NCBI GenBank assembly: GCA_030671095.1
Contig: DAOVAK010000033.1
Coordinates: 1-11,915, forward strand
Length of the DNA stretch: 11,915 nt
Direction: 5' to 3'
Source: Deltaproteobacteria bacterium
GTDB taxonomy: Bacteria > Desulfobacterota > DSM-4660 > Desulfatiglandales > HGW-15
Positions 9,127 to 11,915 of this stretch are shown one piece after another. Each line of letters begins with the position of its first letter. Positions within the stretch are counted from its first letter, which is position 1. A program made the position numbers and the translations under genes. The notes beneath the pieces were generated by a model that saw only the letters and a list, made by a program, of their open reading frames with translations, was not told where the DNA came from and made no database searches.

Positions 9127-10158
9127 TCATTTCTTAATTCGATTAGTAACCGAGGAGGTAATTCCAAATGTAGGGACAACCGCCGAATGCTTCCCGAGAC
9201 CACCGGCAACGATCACTGTAATATCTTCAGGTCTACGTGCTATCGAAATCAGAGCATCTTGAGGGAGATTGGAATACCTTTGGTCTTGCTCTTCCTTTGA
9301 AAAGGCTCTCTTAGGAAGTCTGGCTCTTTGGAAAATAAATTCTTTAATATCTTTTTTAGTAAAGCCATCCCGAGCAATCGTTCTAGCATGCTCGGGACAA
9401 AGGACTACAACTGGTTCCCCAAGCTGCCATAGCATATTGTTGTTTCCCTGGCAAGCCAAAGTTCCAGCTATAGTAGTGAGTATACCTGTGGCGGAGGTAC
9501 TACTACGGTCGTGCACATCATGAGGACCCTCGGCGCCAATCACGGTTACGGTACTCTGTTCCGGGCTGAAGCCTTTTTCCACCGAGAGAGGCTCCCATGG
9601 ATTTTCTTCCTCATTCTCGCCAATGACACTGGTAAATTTGCCAGGTTGACCAAGCGTCGACTTATCTACTTTGCCAGGAACAGCCCCCCCAATGTTAATA
9701 AGGATGAGTCTTACCGCTCTTCCAATTACAGCGTTAGCTAACGTTCCCGGACCAAAAGCACCATAGCCGCAGTTAATCCCCAAGCGTTTTCTGATCGGCC
9801 CGTTCACGATAAGAAGAACACCGCAGGGATGAGTAGTTGCCTGAATGCCATATAGGTTAAACCTCTCTTCGACCATAGCCTCCACCGCTGCGATTATAAT
9901 AGGCAGATGCTCAGGGAAACATCCCGCCATAACGGAATTTATAGCTACTTTTTCAACGCTAGCTTCTGCCCATTTCGGAGGAATAGGAGCAACTACTTCA
10001 TCTGATTTCCGTTTCGTTCCTTGAAGTAAACTGAGAACCCTCTCTTCCGTGGGGGGAATGATAGGAAGACCATCACTCCATCCCTTTTCATAAAAAAAAC
10101 GGCTTATATCCGAAATATCTTCTGGAATCTCTATCCTCTCTGATTTAAACTGCCGCAT
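9127..10158 (-). CDS. Conserved protein of unknown function, probable UGSC-associated partner
   Basis: The protein has 343 residues if it starts at the ATG at 10158, which has GGAGG seven bases upstream. A start 21 codons earlier lacks such a site and adds a non-conserved-looking leader. Visible blocks are FFYEKGWSDGLPIIPPTEER near the N-terminus, then VEKVAINSVMAGCFPEHLP, GIQATTHPCGVLLIVNGPIR, GINCGYGAFGPG, NAVIGRAVRLILINIGGAVPG, and a C-terminal block VIVAGGLGKHSAVVPTFG. Several Cys sit in conserved-looking blocks. There is no signal peptide or clear membrane span. I recall proteins of this type beside or fused to UGSC-family proteins, and here it lies downstream of the UGSC gene on the same strand, 374 bases away. 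It is likely a functional partner of that selenoprotein. The reaction is unknown. Existence as a gene is very likely. Confidence 0.85.
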   Translation of the reverse strand: MRQFKSERIEIPEDISDISRFFYEKGWSDGLPIIPPTEERVLSLLQGTKRKSDEVVAPIPPKWAEASVEKVAINSVMAGCFPEHLPIIIAAVEAMVEERFNLYGIQATTHPCGVLLIVNGPIRKRLGINCGYGAFGPGTLANAVIGRAVRLILINIGGAVPGKVDKSTLGQPGKFTSVIGENEEENPWEPLSVEKGFSPEQSTVTVIGAEGPHDVHDRSSTSATGILTTIAGTLACQGNNNMLWQLGEPVVVLCPEHARTIARDGFTKKDIKEFIFQRARLPKRAFSKEEQDQRYSNLPQDALISIARRPEDITVIVAGGLGKHSAVVPTFGITSSVTNRIKK

Positions 10159-10532
10159 TCCTGTACCTCCTGCCTCAAGATTCAGAAGGTGACTCAAGTT
10201 TTCGATTACCAGGACACTCACTTTCTATTCGGGAAAACCAGACTGCAACGGAGTCGCAAATATTATCCGCATTCTTTTCCGAGGGCGCAAATTGGGCGCT
10301 TGTCCAAAATTGGTGTGGTTGAGGAACCTCTCACTCGGAACATCTGATCCGCCACAGTTGTTTTGTAGAACCCCAATTTTCCGAAGGGAGACATAGTTGT
10401 CAGGCAATAAGGTTTCCTGATAGCTGTTCTTTTCAGTAATACTTTCTGGTCTTAAGGCCCAGAGAAGTATCTTCCACATTTGACGGATCAATAACAATAA
10501 ACCCTTATTGTGTCTATATTAAGCGATTCGTA
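10159..10532 (-). other. Gap between the UGSC gene and its downstream partner; possible remnant
   Basis: No firm gene is seen. A minus-strand frame at 10225-10497 gives 90 residues that resemble no whole protein I know. Its middle, LRKIGVLQNNCGGSDV, recalls the N-terminal GKVIGFLWNNKPNGDL of the neighbouring UGSC protein. This raises the possibility of a decayed duplicate, but the similarity is short and unproven. Positions 10159-10170 hold the ribosome site of the next gene. Confidence 0.3.
10166..10170 (-). promoter_or_regulatory. Ribosome binding site that sets the start of the 343-residue protein
   Basis: GGAGG on the minus strand lies seven bases before the ATG at 10158. This favours that start over the in-frame upstream ATG at 10221. 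Confidence 0.7.
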
Positions 10533-11081
10533 TTACTCCTTTTCCTTTTCCAGGAGTTTCATAATCTCTTTGAAGGCCAGCTTTGCCCTGTGAGTTACCT
10601 CTTCAGGACTCAAACCGCCCAAGGGGTGAGGGATGGCCGCAATGGGAAGGCAAGGCATGCCCTGATATTGGGCTTCCATCCTTCCGAGGGTGGCAAATTC
10701 GTCAGTACAGACGTTAATCGTTGGCGTCCCTCGCTTTTCCAACTCAATTGCATCATGGATACTCCATGATATGCAAGAGCCTCAGTCCCCTATCGCTAGA
10801 ACAACGACGTCACATTGTGCCGATAAGTCTTCGAAAACCTCAGAGGGGGTTCCGGAAGCAGCCAAAAGTTTTTTCTCCGTCAGTGTTGCGGCAAGTCGGA
10901 ATTTCTTCTCCAATGTTTCTTTCAGATTTCCCAAAAGTAGATCTCCATTAGGCTTATTGTTCCACAGAAAGCCGATGACTTTGCCATTAAGATCTAGCGG
11001 TCTTTGGGGCATCTTTATTTCTATGGACTTCGTTTCGGCTACTGGAACGAGAACCTCGATTTTTTCCATGCCATCCCCCAT
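10533..11081 (-). CDS. UGSC-family selenoprotein (Sec encoded by TGA at codon 100)
   Basis: Reading through the TGA at 10782-10784 joins two frames into a 182-residue protein. The junction is VVVLAIGD-U-GSCISWSIHDAIELEKRG, which contains the Sec-Gly-Ser-Cys motif that names the UGSC family. The downstream half (TPTINVCTDEFATLGRMEAQ, then CLPIAAIPHPLGGLSPEE) is also typical. The N-terminal half has an IGFLWNNKPNGD strand-turn and LAATLTEKKLLAASG. Sec and the Cys three residues later probably form a redox-active pair; the reaction is not established to my knowledge. The TGA is followed by a strong hairpin suited to Sec insertion. The start could be 11081 or, with GGGGGAT ahead of it, 11069. The TGA ending the RraA-like remnant lies one base before the 11081 start. 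A cytosolic location is inferred from the lack of a signal peptide. Confidence 0.92.
10743..10779 (-). promoter_or_regulatory. Bacterial SECIS-like hairpin of the UGSC gene
   Basis: On the minus strand, ATCATGG and CCATGAT form a perfect seven-pair stem around the loop AGTAT. It is extended by TTGC/GCAA beyond a two-base AT bulge, and by CTC/GAG beyond a TT bulge. The loop starts 18 bases after the UGA and has G in its second position. These features agree with known bacterial SECIS elements, which SelB binds to insert Sec. Confidence 0.8.
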
Positions 11082-11082
11082 C

Positions 11083-11490
11083 TCAGACTTCTAAAGCCGA
11101 AATGGCTACTATTACTCCTTCGGCATCAATGCCAATAACGTCGCCCAAGTGAATGGTACTCACAAGCACGGCGACAAAGATTCCTCCCTGTTGGATCTCA
11201 TCTCCACATCAACAAATACTCAGGCCTCTTTCCCCTATAGATTACTCGCACTTTCAAGGTACAGCTATGGCAACACTTTTTTTCTATTTACTGCCAGCAA
11301 TTATACCAGATTTGCTTGTGCCTCGCATTGCTGATTCTCCTTTTATGAAATTCATAGTCACAATTGTTCTTGTCCAATTGAATCCTTCGCATGTCAACAC
11401 ATCGATTATCGGCACCAAACTCCGGCCATCAGTTACACAACTCTCCATAAGGCTCGAAAGCCTATGATAGGATGGTGTCACTGAGCTCAA
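11083..11490 (-). pseudogene. Decayed RraA-like (dimethylmenaquinone methyltransferase-like) gene
   Basis: One minus-strand frame spans the stretch. It starts with 68 open codons, including AMRGTSKSGIIAG, which resembles the 'A...G..GvViDG' block of RraA-like proteins. It then meets stops at 11284 and several further TGA and TAA codons. It recovers as GDEIQQGGIFVAVLVSTIHL and GDVIGIDAEGVIVAISALEV, ending with TGA one base before the UGSC start. The last block closely matches the RraA-family pattern 'GG..V.PGDvivgDadGVvvvP'. Members include HMG/CHA aldolases and a ribonuclease regulator. Mixed stop types (TAG, TAA, TGA) argue against Sec reading and for decay. Family assignment rests mainly on the C-terminal block. 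Confidence 0.45.
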
Positions 11491-11500
11491 TGAGAGGTAT

Positions 11501-11770
11501 ATGGGGAATGAAGATGTCGAGCATAAAGAGCGGGATTGAATTAACCACGAGTAATATTGCCCGGAAAAAGGTAAGTATCTTTGTCGGGGGTGCTGTGGCT
11601 ATGTAATCTTGGAGATACGAGATTTGGCCTTATTAGTATGCAAAGGATACGATGGAACCTGTCCGAAATGCAAAACATGCGTTCGAGATAAGGAAGTAAG
11701 TAACGTTAATGATTTGATTATAGAAATCACCATTCCACGTTATTCCCGCCTTCAGTTTTTCCCAAACTGA
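11501..11770 (+). pseudogene. Broken Cys-rich zinc-ribbon-like reading frame
   Basis: An ATG at 11501 with GAGAGG ahead of it opens a 90-codon frame, but it is cut by TGA at 11537 and TAA at 11552. Beyond these the frame is open and strikingly Cys-rich: YCPEKGKYLCRGCCGYVILE and then VCKGYDGTCPKCKTCVRDKE, with CxxC pairs in the order of a small zinc or iron ribbon (rubredoxin or zinc-ribbon-like). No alternative ATG start lies after the TAA. It is most likely a decayed small metal-binding protein; chance is less likely given eight Cys within about 40 residues. The plus-strand orientation is opposite to its neighbours. Confidence 0.35.
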
Positions 11771-11802
11771 ACCTAGATTAGAACCCTGATCCCTGAGACG
11801 AC

Positions 11803-11915
11803 TCATATCCTCAGCGCGACTTCTTCTCCCTCATAGACGGCCTCCAAAGCTTCCCTTGGGTCGGAGGCATCGCCGATGACATAGAGTTCCGGCACTTTCC
11901 CTTCAAGCTCTCTGG
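11803..11915 (-). CDS. FAD-dependent oxidoreductase, C-terminal end (OYE / 2,4-dienoyl-CoA reductase type), partial
   Basis: Only the last 37 codons lie in the window. The sequence VPELYVIGDASDPREALEAV followed by YEGEEVALRI is the typical C-terminal end of FAD/NAD(P)-binding oxidoreductases, where VIGDA ends the FAD-binding fold and 'PR.a.eAv.eG' follows. This version is common in flavin enzymes of the 2,4-dienoyl-CoA reductase / trimethylamine dehydrogenase type. It heads the minus-strand group that includes the UGSC gene, which could make it an electron donor, but the 300 bases of debris between them weaken a direct operon link. Confidence 0.7.
   Translation of the reverse strand, partial: RELEGKVPELYVIGDASDPREALEAVYEGEEVALRI

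Noticed and set aside
9112..9129. The TGA ending the 343-residue protein is followed by Gly-Cys codons (Lys-Lys-TGA-Gly-Cys), as in a C-terminal Sec motif.
   Set aside because: The downstream frame runs only a few unremarkable residues to a TAA, no hairpin is seen, and the protein already ends naturally.
11639..11806. 56-codon minus-strand frame overlapping the stop of the FAD oxidoreductase (ATG at 11806).
   Set aside because: It is antisense to the Cys-rich frame, has no family features and its sequence looks like a shadow.

Overview
The window looks like accessory, catabolic DNA from a bacterium that uses selenocysteine (Sec). G+C is moderate. Gene content (hydantoinase pair, MttB-family methyltransferase, MmgE/PrpD, UGSC selenoprotein, flavin/FAD oxidoreductase tail) resembles anaerobic Desulfobacterota-type genomes, but that placement is an inference from gene content only. 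No tRNA, rRNA, transposase or CRISPR array was seen.

Left part, plus strand: the 3' part of an ornithine cyclodeaminase/mu-crystallin family gene (1-555), a hydantoinase/oxoprolinase A gene (636-2687) and its B partner (2722-4473). After about 300 bases with only scraps of coding comes a non-pyrrolysine member of the trimethylamine methyltransferase family (4773-6227). Next is about 770 bases with only gene debris, then an MmgE/PrpD-family gene (6995-8395). That gene is one continuous frame apart from a single TGA at codon 275. The TGA lies where relatives commonly carry the first Cys of a Tyr-Pro-Cys-Cys motif, so it may be an undescribed selenoprotein rather than a pseudogene.

Right part, minus strand, reading leftward: the C-terminal end of an FAD-dependent oxidoreductase (11803 to beyond 11915), a decayed RraA-like gene (about 11083-11490), a UGSC-family selenoprotein (10533-11081) with TGA as Sec codon 100 and a clear bacterial SECIS-like hairpin, a poorly conserved stretch, and a conserved protein of unknown function (9127-10158) of a type I recall beside UGSC genes. 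A Cys-rich zinc-ribbon-like frame with two stops lies on the plus strand at 11501-11770.

How the genes may work together (inference): hydantoinase AB, the cyclodeaminase-like enzyme and the MttB-like methyltransferase suggest breakdown of an N-methylated nitrogen compound, possibly a ring. The MmgE/PrpD protein would act on a carboxylic or acyl product. The UGSC locus suggests a selenium-dependent redox or reductive step. The two UGA-containing genes converge within 2.2 kb of each other. Several stretches between intact genes hold broken coding remnants, so the region seems to be gaining and losing modules.
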